DNA from: Ignavibacteria bacterium
Lineage (GTDB): Bacteria; Bacteroidota; Ignavibacteria; Tepidaquicellales; OLB5
NCBI GenBank assembly: GCA_026417195.1
Contig: JAOADS010000012.1
Coordinates: 1 to 20,790 of the forward strand
Length of the DNA stretch: 20,790 bases
Reading direction: 5' to 3'
Part shown: one piece after another, positions 1-7,963 of the stretch
Position numbering within the stretch: position 1 is the first letter of the stretch
Layout of the letters: the number at the start of each line of letters is the position of its first letter
Translations under genes and position numbers: made by a program
Notes under the pieces: model-generated
Databases searched by the model: none
The model's input: the letters and a program-made list of their open reading frames with translations, nothing else
Told to the model about the DNA's origin: nothing

Positions 1-1537
1 CGCAAGTCCGTGCAAGTCTTACCCTGACAGTATCCCACCTCATTGTACTATCAACAGATAAAGCCAGAGCACATACGCCGGCTACATTCGGAGTAGCACT
101 TGAAGTACCGTTGAACGTAGCAAAGTAGTTTCCGCTAGAATAGCCTGGAGAGCCAGTCCTGTCTGTGGTATAAACTTTTACGCATGGTGCAACCACATCG
201 AGATTTGCTCCAAAACTGGCACCCCATGATTCAAGGTCACAGCTTGAGGGAGATTTTCTCTGATTGCAGGGACTGATACCTCCCACTGCGATGACATTGG
301 GATTTGTACTTGCAGGGAATCTCATAGCACCGTTTTCATTTCCTGAGGCTACAACAAATAATGAGCCCTTGCCTGCTCTGCCGAATGTGACTGCATCTGA
401 TATAGCATTATCAAGCATAGAGCTTGCACCTCCTACGAAACCCCAGGAATTACTGATAACCCATGCACCACGCTGATAAGCCCAAATAGTGGCGTTGGAA
501 GCTCCGGTATAGTTTCCACTGCCTCCGGAACTAAGCCATTTCACAGGAATGATTTTACAGTTAGGTGCAACCCCTGATACACCAAGTGAATTATTACCTA
601 TTGCAGCTGCTATTCCAGCACAGGCTGTTCCGTGATTGCCGTCATCCCATGCACCTGGAGTATTATTCCAGAAATTCCAACCTGAGCCTATAACCATATT
701 GCCAGCAAGGTCTTCATGTAGAGTATCAACTCCGGTATCACTGATTGCTATTCTGCATTGACTTATACCGAGTGTAGTATTCCATGCACTGTCAACATCC
801 ATATCACAATCAGCTGTGCCGGATATACCACCCGGTATGTTATTGCCCAGATTTTTCAATGACCACTGCATAGGATAGAAAGGATCATTAGGGTCATAAC
901 AAAGTAAGTTTGTAAAAAGCAGATTGGGTTCTGAATAGTTTACTTTCCCAGTGTTATATATTTCATTTGCTGCGTCTATAGCGAAAACATAAGAAGGGAC
1001 TTTTAATACAAATGTGAGACCTCCAGACAGACTAACTTCCTGTATTATTGTAAGATTTCTTTGTGATATAAATGAATTTACTTCTTCTCTTGTGATTTCA
1101 GGTTTAAACTGAACAATAATTTCGTCTTCAACACCGATTAGTGTTCGTCCGTTATCTGGCGAAAATACTGGGGAAACATACTGAATGTCTGGATTTTTCA
1201 TTATCTCGTTTCTGATTGCAAGTAAGCCACTTTCAGATTGGGATACAATAAGATCAAGGAAATATCTTTTGTCCCCTGGTACATAGGAACTTGATGTGTT
1301 TAAGGTTAAGCCGCCGTATGAAGATATCATCTGTCTGAAAGATTGTTCAGAAAGCTCTTTGTTCAGCTTTATGAACAGCCGATCATTTTTCAGGGTGAGA
1401 TTGAAAGGTTGACCTTTGTAATAATAAAAGCTGGTAATTCTGTCAAAAGTGTTTAATGAGCTGAAATTATTCCAGCCGATAAAACTAAAAGATAAAGCAA
1501 AAATAAAGAGGAGTAAAAATTTAGTTGGTGTTTTCAT
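1..1537 (-). CDS. Secreted subtilisin-like serine protease (S8), C-terminus beyond window
   Basis: This is an exported serine endopeptidase of the subtilase family; the reading frame stays open through the left edge, so about 512 N-terminal residues are visible. I translated it from the ATG at 1537-1535. It opens with a signal peptide (MKTPTKFLLLFIFALSFSF), followed by roughly 200 residues that look like a propeptide, and then the catalytic domain. The full triad is present: Asp267 in SDTGVD, His302 in NHGTACAGIAA and Ser479 in NGTSSATPNVAG. The oxyanion Asn400 sits in ASGNENG. All spacings are normal for S8, so an active enzyme is expected. The neighbouring minus-strand genes all carry T9SS sorting domains, so a similar C-terminal tail is likely in the missing part, but that is inference. 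The gap of 115 bp to the upstream gene shows neither a clear promoter nor a terminator. The substrate is unknown. Confidence 0.93.
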   Translation of the reverse strand, partial: MKTPTKFLLLFIFALSFSFIGWNNFSSLNTFDRITSFYYYKGQPFNLTLKNDRLFIKLNKELSEQSFRQMISSYGGLTLNTSSSYVPGDKRYFLDLIVSQSESGLLAIRNEIMKNPDIQYVSPVFSPDNGRTLIGVEDEIIVQFKPEITREEVNSFISQRNLTIIQEVSLSGGLTFVLKVPSYVFAIDAANEIYNTGKVNYSEPNLLFTNLLCYDPNDPFYPMQWSLKNLGNNIPGGISGTADCDMDVDSAWNTTLGISQCRIAISDTGVDTLHEDLAGNMVIGSGWNFWNNTPGAWDDGNHGTACAGIAAAIGNNSLGVSGVAPNCKIIPVKWLSSGGSGNYTGASNATIWAYQRGAWVISNSWGFVGGASSMLDNAISDAVTFGRAGKGSLFVVASGNENGAMRFPASTNPNVIAVGGISPCNQRKSPSSCDLESWGASFGANLDVVAPCVKVYTTDRTGSPGYSSGNYFATFNGTSSATPNVAGVCALALSVDSTMRWDTVRVRLARTC

Positions 1538-1652
1538 GTTTGGAATATTAAGTTATAAATCAACTTGCAAGTTATGGATTTAATTTTAAATTTTCAATAA
1601 TTAATAATTACAGAAAGTTAGCTGATTCAGAGTGTTAAATATTATTTGATAA

Positions 1653-2888
1653 TTACTTCAGCAGTATAATCTTTATTGTTCTTTGTTCTTTGCCGGATCT
1701 AATCCTACAAAAATACAATCCGGATGCAAGAGCTGATGAATTTAGATTAATACTATAGTTTCCAGCTTCAGTTATAGCTGAATATAATGTCTGAATTTTT
1801 TGTCCTTTTAAATTGAATAAATCCAGTGTTACTAAGTTTTTAACTTTAACTGAAAATGAAATGTTAGTATTGGAGTTAAATGGATTAGGGTAATTCTGAT
1901 AAAGCTTCAGCTCTGATGGATGTTCATCTGAATATTCCTGTATTCCTATTGGAAAGCCAATGCCACCTCCGTTAGTAGTTTTAAGTATAACACCACCGGA
2001 TCCGGCTGACCAGCCTGTGTTTTCGTTTACCATGCAAACTGAATATAAAGTCTCATTTGTAGGAGTGGTTGTTGAATCCCAGCTCTGTCCACCATTAGTT
2101 GTTCTGTATATCATACCATTGTCTCCTGCAAGATAGCCCGTCTGATTATTTATGAATTTCATTGAATAAAAGGAAAATCCCAGAGAAAGATAGAATCCGG
2201 TTGTCCAGTTTAAACCTGAATTTGTAGTTTTCATGAACATTCCGCAACAGCCGGTCGCAAATCCGGTATTCGGATTTATGAAATCTATTGTGAAAAGAGG
2301 GTTTGGTTCTCCGTGAGTATATATTAACCAGTTTGTACCTCCGTTTGTTGTTTTAAGTATAAAACTATCGCCTGCACTCAGGTAATAGTTATCTGTGTCT
2401 ATTATTTTAATTTCATAAATATCTATTTGCCATACAAGGTTTGCAACATTAAACCAATTTATGCCTCCGTTTGTCGTCTTCAGTATAGTCTTGTTTTTTC
2501 CGCAAACGATACCGATGTTCTGATCTGCAAACTTCAGCGATGTTAAGTCAGAAGTTGTATTTGATAAAATATTTACCCAGTTAGCTCCTCCGTTAGTTGT
2601 TCTGTATATCTTTCCTGAATCTCCGCACGAGAAGCCTGTGAGATTATTTATGAAAGTAATACAGTTCAGACTGCCTTCAATAGGAAACATCTGCCAAGAG
2701 TTACCTCCGTTAGTAGTTTTAAGAATCACGTTATATGAAGATGCAAATCCGGTTTCTGTATTCTGAAAATAGACTGACTTTATTGCATGATTAATACCTG
2801 ATGTCTGCGGAAACCATTGGGTGAATGCTAAAGAAGAAATGAAAAAATTTAAATAAAGAACAATTAATTTCCCTGAACGTGAACTCAT
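1653..2888 (-). CDS. YCF48/BNR-type repeat protein with T9SS type A sorting domain
   Basis: This 411-aa protein is predicted to be secreted. An N-terminal hydrophobic segment (about residues 8-23) serves as signal peptide. Seven repeats follow, about 40-45 residues apart, each ending in a [IF][LYM][KR]TTN[GS]G-x-[NS]W-like motif between residues 55 and 310. This is the pattern of YCF48-like/BNR beta-propellers, in which each repeat is one blade. Residues from about 327 to 411 form a T9SS type A sorting domain: LYQNYPNPFNSNT, then a beta-rich stretch with LFNLKGQKI and SGLYFCRI, and the basic end KIILLK. The start codon overlaps the stop codon of the upstream propeller gene (ATGA), so the two are probably made together. 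YCF48 of cyanobacteria assists photosystem assembly, but that role cannot be carried over; here a surface or matrix protein is more likely. No enzymatic residues are recognisable. Confidence 0.9.
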   Translation of the reverse strand: MSSRSGKLIVLYLNFFISSLAFTQWFPQTSGINHAIKSVYFQNTETGFASSYNVILKTTNGGNSWQMFPIEGSLNCITFINNLTGFSCGDSGKIYRTTNGGANWVNILSNTTSDLTSLKFADQNIGIVCGKNKTILKTTNGGINWFNVANLVWQIDIYEIKIIDTDNYYLSAGDSFILKTTNGGTNWLIYTHGEPNPLFTIDFINPNTGFATGCCGMFMKTTNSGLNWTTGFYLSLGFSFYSMKFINNQTGYLAGDNGMIYRTTNGGQSWDSTTTPTNETLYSVCMVNENTGWSAGSGGVILKTTNGGGIGFPIGIQEYSDEHPSELKLYQNYPNPFNSNTNISFSVKVKNLVTLDLFNLKGQKIQTLYSAITEAGNYSINLNSSALASGLYFCRIRSGKEQRTIKIILLK

Positions 2889-4516
2889 TTTACCAATAAC
2901 ATTTTCTTAGTTTCTGAATAATGTTCAGAAGATAGTCTGTAGAAATATATTCCACTAGGTGAGTCTTTGCCGTCGAAAACAACTTCATAGCAACCAGATT
3001 TAAATTCTCCTTTAATCAGAGTTGTTACTAATGAACCTTTCACGTCAAAAATTTCTAGTCTTATGAAATCTGATACTGATATGTTAAATCTGATTTTTGT
3101 TAACGGATTAAAAGGGTTGGGATAATTCTGATAAAGAACGAATTTGTCTGGGATTAAATCATCTTCCTTTATTAATCCTATAGGCTGGGAGTATTTTATA
3201 GTTGTAATATCGTAATCACTTGTTGAGTCAAAACTGATTCCTGTTACGTAAATTCTGTAATTATTATCAACAGCTATTTCAGAAACGAAATCCTCACTTC
3301 TGTATTGAGTGCTGTATGTCTGAAGCCAGAGTAAATCTCCTGTAGAGCTGTATTTCAGTAATGCATATAATAAATGTCCTTCATGTTCATCAGTTGTTCC
3401 TCCTACATATATATAACCTGAATTATCAACTGCCAGGGATGTTCCGTAATCTGTTCCGCGGTTACTTCCGTTATAAAATCTTGACCAGAGAAGCTGTCCT
3501 GTCGGGTCAACCTTAATTGTTACAATATCTTCTGATCCAAGTGTGTCTGCGTTTCTTGAACTGCCGGTAACATAAATATTATTCTGAGTATCCATTATAA
3601 GGTCATAGGGTATATCCTGATGATTTCCTGATCCGTTATGGTGATATTGCATAAAGAGTCCAAGAGAAGTTGTAAACCTCATAATACTGTAATCAAGATT
3701 TCTACCTGAATTGTTCATAGATAAAACTGCTGTCAGATTACCTGTACGGTCATAAGTGATTTTTACTGCTTTGTCATCTGCTATTGCAGTGCCGCTGAAT
3801 ATTACAGATGAAAGAAGGTTCAGGGAATTACTGTATTTTAAAATGAAAATATCGTTATGACCGCTTATACCGTTTGTAGTCCCGAGGATATAAATATTTC
3901 CTGAATTGTCAATACACATTGAAGATGGAATTTCTGAGCTTGATGAAGTGATATTATAGACTGAATTTGCAAGCAATGCTCCTGAAGGAGAATATTTCAG
4001 AATAACAGCATCAAATGAACCGTTCTGTCTTCTCATAAATCCGCATACAAAAACATTAAGCTGATTGTCAGTTAATATATCCTGTCCGAAACCCTGATTG
4101 TAGTTTGCCTGAAGAAAAACATTTGACCATAATCTGTTTCCGTCATGAGCACATTTAAGTGTGAGAATTTTTATAACACCGCCGCTATCAGTTGTAAAAC
4201 CGGTCAGGTATGAATTACCCAGCATATCAATAAATCCTTTTTTTGTGTCATCCGTGGAATTAGCATTTCCGTTGAAAATGCTCTGCCATAAAATTGTTCC
4301 TGAGGAACTATATTTAATTATTACTGCATCTGTAGATGAATTCAATGATGAGGTTGAACCGAAAACATATACATCAGACAGATTGTTTAATTTTAAAGAC
4401 GCTGCAATGTCAAAACTGTTTGCTGTTCCGTTATATTTCCTTACCCATTCTCTGTAAATCTGTGAGAACGATTCATAACTGATGAATGTAAACATTATTA
4501 TAAATATGATATACAT
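2885..4516 (-). CDS. SBBP-repeat beta-propeller protein with T9SS type A sorting domain
   Basis: This is a predicted secreted 543-aa protein. The signal peptide is MYIIFIIMFTFISYESFSQ; a start at the internal Met8 would leave too short a hydrophobic core, so Met1 is preferred. About eight repeats of roughly 45-50 residues follow, built on the pattern D-N-x-G-x-x-Y-V-x-G-x-[ST] ... I-x-K-Y-x-x-x-G-x-L-L-W. These are SBBP-type blades of a beta-propeller. From about residue 452 a T9SS type A sorting domain begins (LYQNYPNPFNPLTKI, later IFDVKGSLV and SGIYFYRL), ending KKMLLVK. The last codons overlap the next gene by 4 bases. No catalytic residues can be assigned, so a role in adhesion or cell-surface structure is inference. 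The start codon lies inside a perfect inverted repeat, and a terminator of the upstream gene ends only about 15 bases before it; no promoter of the local type is visible in between. Confidence 0.9.
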   Translation of the reverse strand: MYIIFIIMFTFISYESFSQIYREWVRKYNGTANSFDIAASLKLNNLSDVYVFGSTSSLNSSTDAVIIKYSSSGTILWQSIFNGNANSTDDTKKGFIDMLGNSYLTGFTTDSGGVIKILTLKCAHDGNRLWSNVFLQANYNQGFGQDILTDNQLNVFVCGFMRRQNGSFDAVILKYSPSGALLANSVYNITSSSSEIPSSMCIDNSGNIYILGTTNGISGHNDIFILKYSNSLNLLSSVIFSGTAIADDKAVKITYDRTGNLTAVLSMNNSGRNLDYSIMRFTTSLGLFMQYHHNGSGNHQDIPYDLIMDTQNNIYVTGSSRNADTLGSEDIVTIKVDPTGQLLWSRFYNGSNRGTDYGTSLAVDNSGYIYVGGTTDEHEGHLLYALLKYSSTGDLLWLQTYSTQYRSEDFVSEIAVDNNYRIYVTGISFDSTSDYDITTIKYSQPIGLIKEDDLIPDKFVLYQNYPNPFNPLTKIRFNISVSDFIRLEIFDVKGSLVTTLIKGEFKSGCYEVVFDGKDSPSGIYFYRLSSEHYSETKKMLLVK

Positions 4517-4534
4517 TGATTAGAGTTAATCAAT
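4515..4534. repeat. 8-bp perfect inverted repeat over a start codon
   Basis: ATTGATTA (4515-4522) and TAATCAAT (4527-4534) are perfect reverse complements separated by GAGT. The repeat covers the first bases of the SBBP-repeat gene (ATG at 4516-4514) and its immediate leader. It could be an operator-like protein site or a small mRNA hairpin masking the start. It is AT-rich, so chance is possible. Confidence 0.35.
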
Positions 4535-4574
4535 AAAACAAAAAAAGCCCATTCATTTTAAATGAACGGGCTTT
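4531..4574 (-). terminator. Rho-independent terminator of the Omp28-like gene
   Basis: Read on the minus strand, AAAGCCCGTTCATT (4574-4561) pairs with AATGGGCTTT-containing sequence at 4557-4544. The stem is about 14 bp with one G-U pair, the loop is about 3 nt, and a run of seven T follows (4546-4540). It lies 16 bases past the stop codon of the gene ending at 4591. On the plus strand the same stem has an A-C mismatch and a poorer tail, so it works best for the minus-strand transcript. Confidence 0.85.
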
Positions 4575-4590
4575 AAATAATTTTGGCATC

Positions 4591-6432
4591 TTATTTTAAA
4601 AGTACCATTCGCCTGACCGATGTATAGTCTCCAGAAGTGATCCTGTATAAGTAAACTCCTGATGCCAGTCCGGAAGCATCTATGGTTGCTTCATAATATC
4701 CGGCCTGTAATTCACCTTCATATATAGTAGCTATTTCACTACCCAATAAATCGTATATCTTTATGTTTGTAAAATCTGTTCTTGGTAAATCAAACTTAAT
4801 TTTCGTAACGGGATTGAAAGGATTAGGATAGTTCTGATATAAGGCATAGGATTTCGGAACACCGATATTAAGATTAGTTATTCCAAAGGGGACTATAGTG
4901 TCGAACACTGCTGTCTGGGATATAGGATTATTAAGCTGAACAGTGGGCTGAGGATTTGTTCCGTTGTATGAGCCGGCGCCATTACCGTTCCAACGCTGGA
5001 AATAATACATATATCCATTATACATTACCTGAAGCACTGAAGGTGAGAAAGTTACTGATGAGGCAGAGTCATAAAAAATATTTCCTCCGTTCACGGTAAC
5101 AGGGATTCCGCTGGGAGTAACATTTGCAATAAGCCTGAACTGAGTCTTGTAGTTGACAGTGTAAGTATTAGTAGTTGTTCCCACGGTTATTACATGACTT
5201 GAATCTCCTCCGTTGCTCCAGTTCTGAAATACGTGTCTTGTTGCCCCGAAAGTCTGAGGTGAAACTGCACTCAGGGTTTGTGAAGAACCTAAATTCCAGT
5301 CAAAGATTCTGGCACCCGTATATTCTGTACCATTGACAGCAAATTTGAGATTGTCCCTGTTAGCTTTAACTATAATATAGTTTTTACCTACGAGGTAACT
5401 TACAGAGGTTTTGTGAACCTTACCGTTAGTATTCGTACCTGTAATTATAATTCTGTAAGCACCTGAAGGAACGCTGGCAGTTGAGCTGACCTGGACATTG
5501 AAATTACTGGGGAAAGTATTTATTACATTACCTCCGGGAAATGATACTGTGATTCCCGGTTCTGCCGGTTCTACCTGAGCAGTAAGAGTAACCGGAGAAT
5601 TATAGCCTCCTGAAGTTACGGGAATTGACATCTGATAGGTTTCGGTCTGAGGTTGTCCCTGTTGTACGGATTTATATGATGAAATGGGAATTAAAGTAAA
5701 ATTATTCGTAGTAGAAGCTGCATTCAGAATTTCCGAGCCTTGTTGCAGAAATACAAGAGATTTTACCTGACTTGGCTGCCAAATCGGGTCTTTCCATACT
5801 TTCCTTTCTATAATATATGTTTGACCGGGTAGCAATGTTAAAGTCTCTCCGTTAGCAGTTACCGGCATTCTTCTCATGGGATTATGAAACTGTGTTTCAC
5901 CGTTAGTTCCAGGGGGACTTGAAAACTGAACAAGCTTCTCAATTACAGCAAAATAAACCGTAACACTTGGATTTGGTAACATTACTTCACAATATATTCT
6001 TGCACGGATCAAAAGTGTATCGGCATATGTGCTGTCTGTAACAATTACAGTAACGGGACTTAACAAATCCTTTCTAAGATCAAAATATGTATTAAGGGTT
6101 GCATGAGCATAGCTGGAAAATGAATATATGCCGTCCATCCTTGCCTGAGGAATAGAATTTACACCGTAAAAAGTTCTTCTAGTAGTATTATCACTGGGGT
6201 TATAAAGATAAAAAGGATCATTGCCGGGAGCAGGCCAGTTCATGTGATAACTGATCTGGGCGACTCTGTCAGGATCCTGCATTGCAAGCCAGGAGTTCAT
6301 AAGAGGATTCTGTGAAGCACAGGGAGGACATGTTGCACTTGTGAACTTTTCAATCAGAACCATTCTGTCACCTGCAAAATGTATATTAGTTAGTAAGAAA
6401 AGAATAGCTGAAGTTAAATATAACTTTTTCAT
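4591..6432 (-). CDS. Omp28-like thioredoxin-fold secreted protein with T9SS type A sorting domain
   Basis: This 613-aa protein begins with a signal peptide (MKKLYLTSAILFLLTNIHFA). The N-terminal domain (about 20-240) resembles the Omp28/thioredoxin-like family. It reads VLIEKFTSATCPPCASQNP, with a redox-type CPPC at Cys35 and Cys38, and later has SIPQARMDG, which resembles the cis-Pro loop region of thioredoxin folds. The middle (about 245-510) is beta-rich. It includes an Ig-like part and a stretch resembling bacterial surface repeats (FQNWSNGGDSSHVITV then YTVNYKTQF, and a second copy at about 475-510). The last ~85 residues are a T9SS sorting domain (ALYQNYPNPFNPVTKI, IYDLLGSEIA, SGVYLYRI, end RRMVLLK). 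A thiol-disulfide role outside the cell is plausible from the CPPC but not shown. A promoter and a terminator bracket it as a single-gene transcript. Confidence 0.9.
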   Translation of the reverse strand: MKKLYLTSAILFLLTNIHFAGDRMVLIEKFTSATCPPCASQNPLMNSWLAMQDPDRVAQISYHMNWPAPGNDPFYLYNPSDNTTRRTFYGVNSIPQARMDGIYSFSSYAHATLNTYFDLRKDLLSPVTVIVTDSTYADTLLIRARIYCEVMLPNPSVTVYFAVIEKLVQFSSPPGTNGETQFHNPMRRMPVTANGETLTLLPGQTYIIERKVWKDPIWQPSQVKSLVFLQQGSEILNAASTTNNFTLIPISSYKSVQQGQPQTETYQMSIPVTSGGYNSPVTLTAQVEPAEPGITVSFPGGNVINTFPSNFNVQVSSTASVPSGAYRIIITGTNTNGKVHKTSVSYLVGKNYIIVKANRDNLKFAVNGTEYTGARIFDWNLGSSQTLSAVSPQTFGATRHVFQNWSNGGDSSHVITVGTTTNTYTVNYKTQFRLIANVTPSGIPVTVNGGNIFYDSASSVTFSPSVLQVMYNGYMYYFQRWNGNGAGSYNGTNPQPTVQLNNPISQTAVFDTIVPFGITNLNIGVPKSYALYQNYPNPFNPVTKIKFDLPRTDFTNIKIYDLLGSEIATIYEGELQAGYYEATIDASGLASGVYLYRITSGDYTSVRRMVLLK

Positions 6433-6453
6433 GTTAATTTTATTTAGTTTCTT

Positions 6454-6484
6454 TAAATATAAATATAAGAGAGGGTTATATCAA
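6454..6484 (-). promoter_or_regulatory. Predicted Bacteroidota-type promoter for the Omp28-like gene
   Basis: On the minus strand, TTG (6484-6482), a 20-nt spacer, then TATATTTA (6461-6454), which matches TAnnTTTG except at the last base. Transcription would begin about 10-15 nt before the ATG at 6432. The same spacing occurs at the better-matching promoters in this window. Confidence 0.4.
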
Positions 6485-6561
6485 GTAAAATTTAAATTAC
6501 TATAGGTAACCAATAAGGTTAGATGTAGATAATTCTTAATGTGTTCAAGCTAATGAAAGTT

Positions 6562-6873
6562 TTAAATGTTTCTTTCGGCTGATTTTAGTTTTTTTATTAA
6601 TTCTCCGGTAATCTGATCAGAATACGCGCCGTAAGCATCAACTAATGTTCCTTTAAGCCCGGTGTTTGAAACTATTGCATATACTACCTCCTCGTCATCG
6701 GGATTTGTCATACCTTCGAAACGGTAAAATTCTTCAACCTTGAATTCATCCGGATTAAGTTTAACATCGTTACACTCAATGCAGTTTCCCCTAATGTTAA
6801 AATCAAGTATATAGCCCCTCAGCTTTAAATCTTTAAGCGCTTCGCTGAGCGTTTCGTATGAAAAGCTTTTCAT
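6562..6873 (-). CDS. Small conserved CxxC protein of unknown function
   Basis: This is a 103-aa soluble protein with no signal peptide or membrane segment. It reads MKSFSYETLSEALKDLKLRG at the start, has a possible metal or redox pair at Cys31 and Cys34 (NCIEC), a core with EEFYRFEGMTNPDDEEVVYA, and near the end GTLVDAYGAYSDQ. I recognise this pattern from short Bacteroidota proteins, which are often labelled phosphoribosylpyrophosphate synthetase in databases. It is far too short for that enzyme (about 310 aa) and lacks a PRPP-binding loop, so that name should not be used. It stands alone, divergent from the fumarylacetoacetase cluster; only a poor promoter match is visible upstream. The function is unknown. 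Confidence 0.8.
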   Translation of the reverse strand: MKSFSYETLSEALKDLKLRGYILDFNIRGNCIECNDVKLNPDEFKVEEFYRFEGMTNPDDEEVVYAIVSNTGLKGTLVDAYGAYSDQITGELIKKLKSAERNI

Positions 6874-6950
6874 ATATGTACACTTTTATTTTTTAGTTCT
6901 TCATTAAGTTAAGAAAATAAATATTTTATTTCATACTATAAACCAATACG

Positions 6951-6981
6951 TTTTTTATGTGAAATCATATGCTTATGTTTG
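6951..6981 (+). promoter_or_regulatory. Predicted promoter for the fumarylacetoacetase cluster
   Basis: TATGTTTG (6974-6981) matches TAnnTTTG exactly. The position 20 nt upstream reads TTT (6951-6953) instead of TTG, so the -33 part is weak. Transcription would start near 6986-6990, downstream of the ATG at 6959 but upstream of the ATG at 7001, which supports the latter as the true start. Confidence 0.35.
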
Positions 6982-7000
6982 TATAAATTATATCTCGGTA

Positions 7001-7957
7001 ATGTCACTAAATAAATCCCCGGTAAGTTTTAAATTCTTTGCAGATAAATTAATAGACTATGCCGGTATGTTTCCACCGGCTTCATTAAGTTTAACTGATG
7101 CTGTGAATAATTACACAGAGTATCTTAACGGGAAATATAGCTGGATGCTTAACAGATTCATAGTTCCGGCAAAGTCGTTGAAAGAATTTCAGGCTAAGGA
7201 TTCAATGCAGGATGGATATAATCTTTCTGTTATTCTTTCAGGAGGTTCAACTGAATCTGAGTTCAGAAAAAGTATCCAAAACGATATTAAACTTCTCGCA
7301 GATTTTAAAAACTCTGTTCAGGACATCAAAATTTCTTCTCTTGAAGCCTTACTGCCTTCAGATTTGATCATTGATGAAAAGCGTGACGACCTTCTTGATT
7401 TTCTGATAGACATATCCTCTGAACTTGAAAGAGGTCTGAATGATGAAATCCCCTTATTTCTGGAGGCTGGAATTAATGATGGTTATGAAGGGATTATACT
7501 AAATGTTACTGAAGCAATAGCCAGCCTTAATAAATCATATGGTTTTAAACTCAGAACCGGTGGACTGAAACCAGAAAATATACCATCACCGGCAGTTATT
7601 GCATACGCTATATTAAGTTCTATTGAATTCGGAATACCCATGAAATGTACTGCAGGACTTCATCATCCGGTCAGAAACTATGATAAAGATCTGAAAACAA
7701 TTGTCCACGGTTTTTTCAATGTATTTATCTCAGGGATTATGGCATATGCCTTGAATATCAGCGAAGAGGAGATTGTATCTATTATTAATGAAGAGGACGT
7801 TAATGAATTTCAGTTCACAGAAAATTATTTAAAGTGGAAAGATTACGAAGTTACCTTACAACACATCCGGGAAGGCAGAGAGAATTTAATGGTTTCTTTC
7901 GGGAGTTGCAGCTTTACAGAACCGGTCGAGGATCTCATTAAGCTTAAACTTATTTAA
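7001..7957 (+). CDS. Conserved uncharacterised protein linked to fumarylacetoacetase
   Basis: This is a 318-aa cytoplasmic protein counted from the ATG at 7001. A longer frame opens at 6959, but its extra 14 residues are unlike the family start and precede the likely transcription start. The sequence holds islands that look strongly conserved: AGMFPPASL (21-29), GFKLRTGG (181-188), KCTAGLHHPVR (215-225), HGFFNVF (236-242) and SFGSCSFTEPVEDL (299-312). I recall similar unnamed bacterial proteins with the same islands. Invariant-looking Lys, Arg, Cys and paired His residues suggest an enzyme rather than a structural protein, but I cannot name a fold or reaction. It ends 6 bp before the fumarylacetoacetase start, so the two are very likely co-transcribed and may share a pathway. 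A part in aromatic amino-acid breakdown, for example an accessory or isomerase step, is conjecture. Confidence 0.85.
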   Translation: MSLNKSPVSFKFFADKLIDYAGMFPPASLSLTDAVNNYTEYLNGKYSWMLNRFIVPAKSLKEFQAKDSMQDGYNLSVILSGGSTESEFRKSIQNDIKLLADFKNSVQDIKISSLEALLPSDLIIDEKRDDLLDFLIDISSELERGLNDEIPLFLEAGINDGYEGIILNVTEAIASLNKSYGFKLRTGGLKPENIPSPAVIAYAILSSIEFGIPMKCTAGLHHPVRNYDKDLKTIVHGFFNVFISGIMAYALNISEEEIVSIINEEDVNEFQFTENYLKWKDYEVTLQHIREGRENLMVSFGSCSFTEPVEDLIKLKLI

Positions 7958-7963
7958 GAGTAC

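Noticed and set aside
264..476. 70-codon plus-strand frame
   Set aside because: It is antisense to the catalytic domain of the subtilase, including the oxyanion Asn region.
1538..1652. TTG-like (1595-1597) and TAACTTGC (1567-1574) as the promoter of the subtilase
   Set aside because: The spacing is 20 nt, but the -7 box matches only 4 of 6 fixed positions, too weak in AT-rich DNA.
1970..2740. Recurring short DNA repeats (variants of ccgttagtagtttt) as a CRISPR or minisatellite
   Set aside because: They are the codons of the TTNGG blade motif in the YCF48-type protein, are imperfect, and stay in frame.
4161..4457. 98-codon plus-strand frame
   Set aside because: It lies opposite the SBBP-repeat gene, which explains the open frame.
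6959..7000. ATG at 6959 as the start of the 318-aa protein gene
   Set aside because: It lies upstream of the predicted -7 element at 6974-6981, and the added residues do not resemble the rest of the protein.
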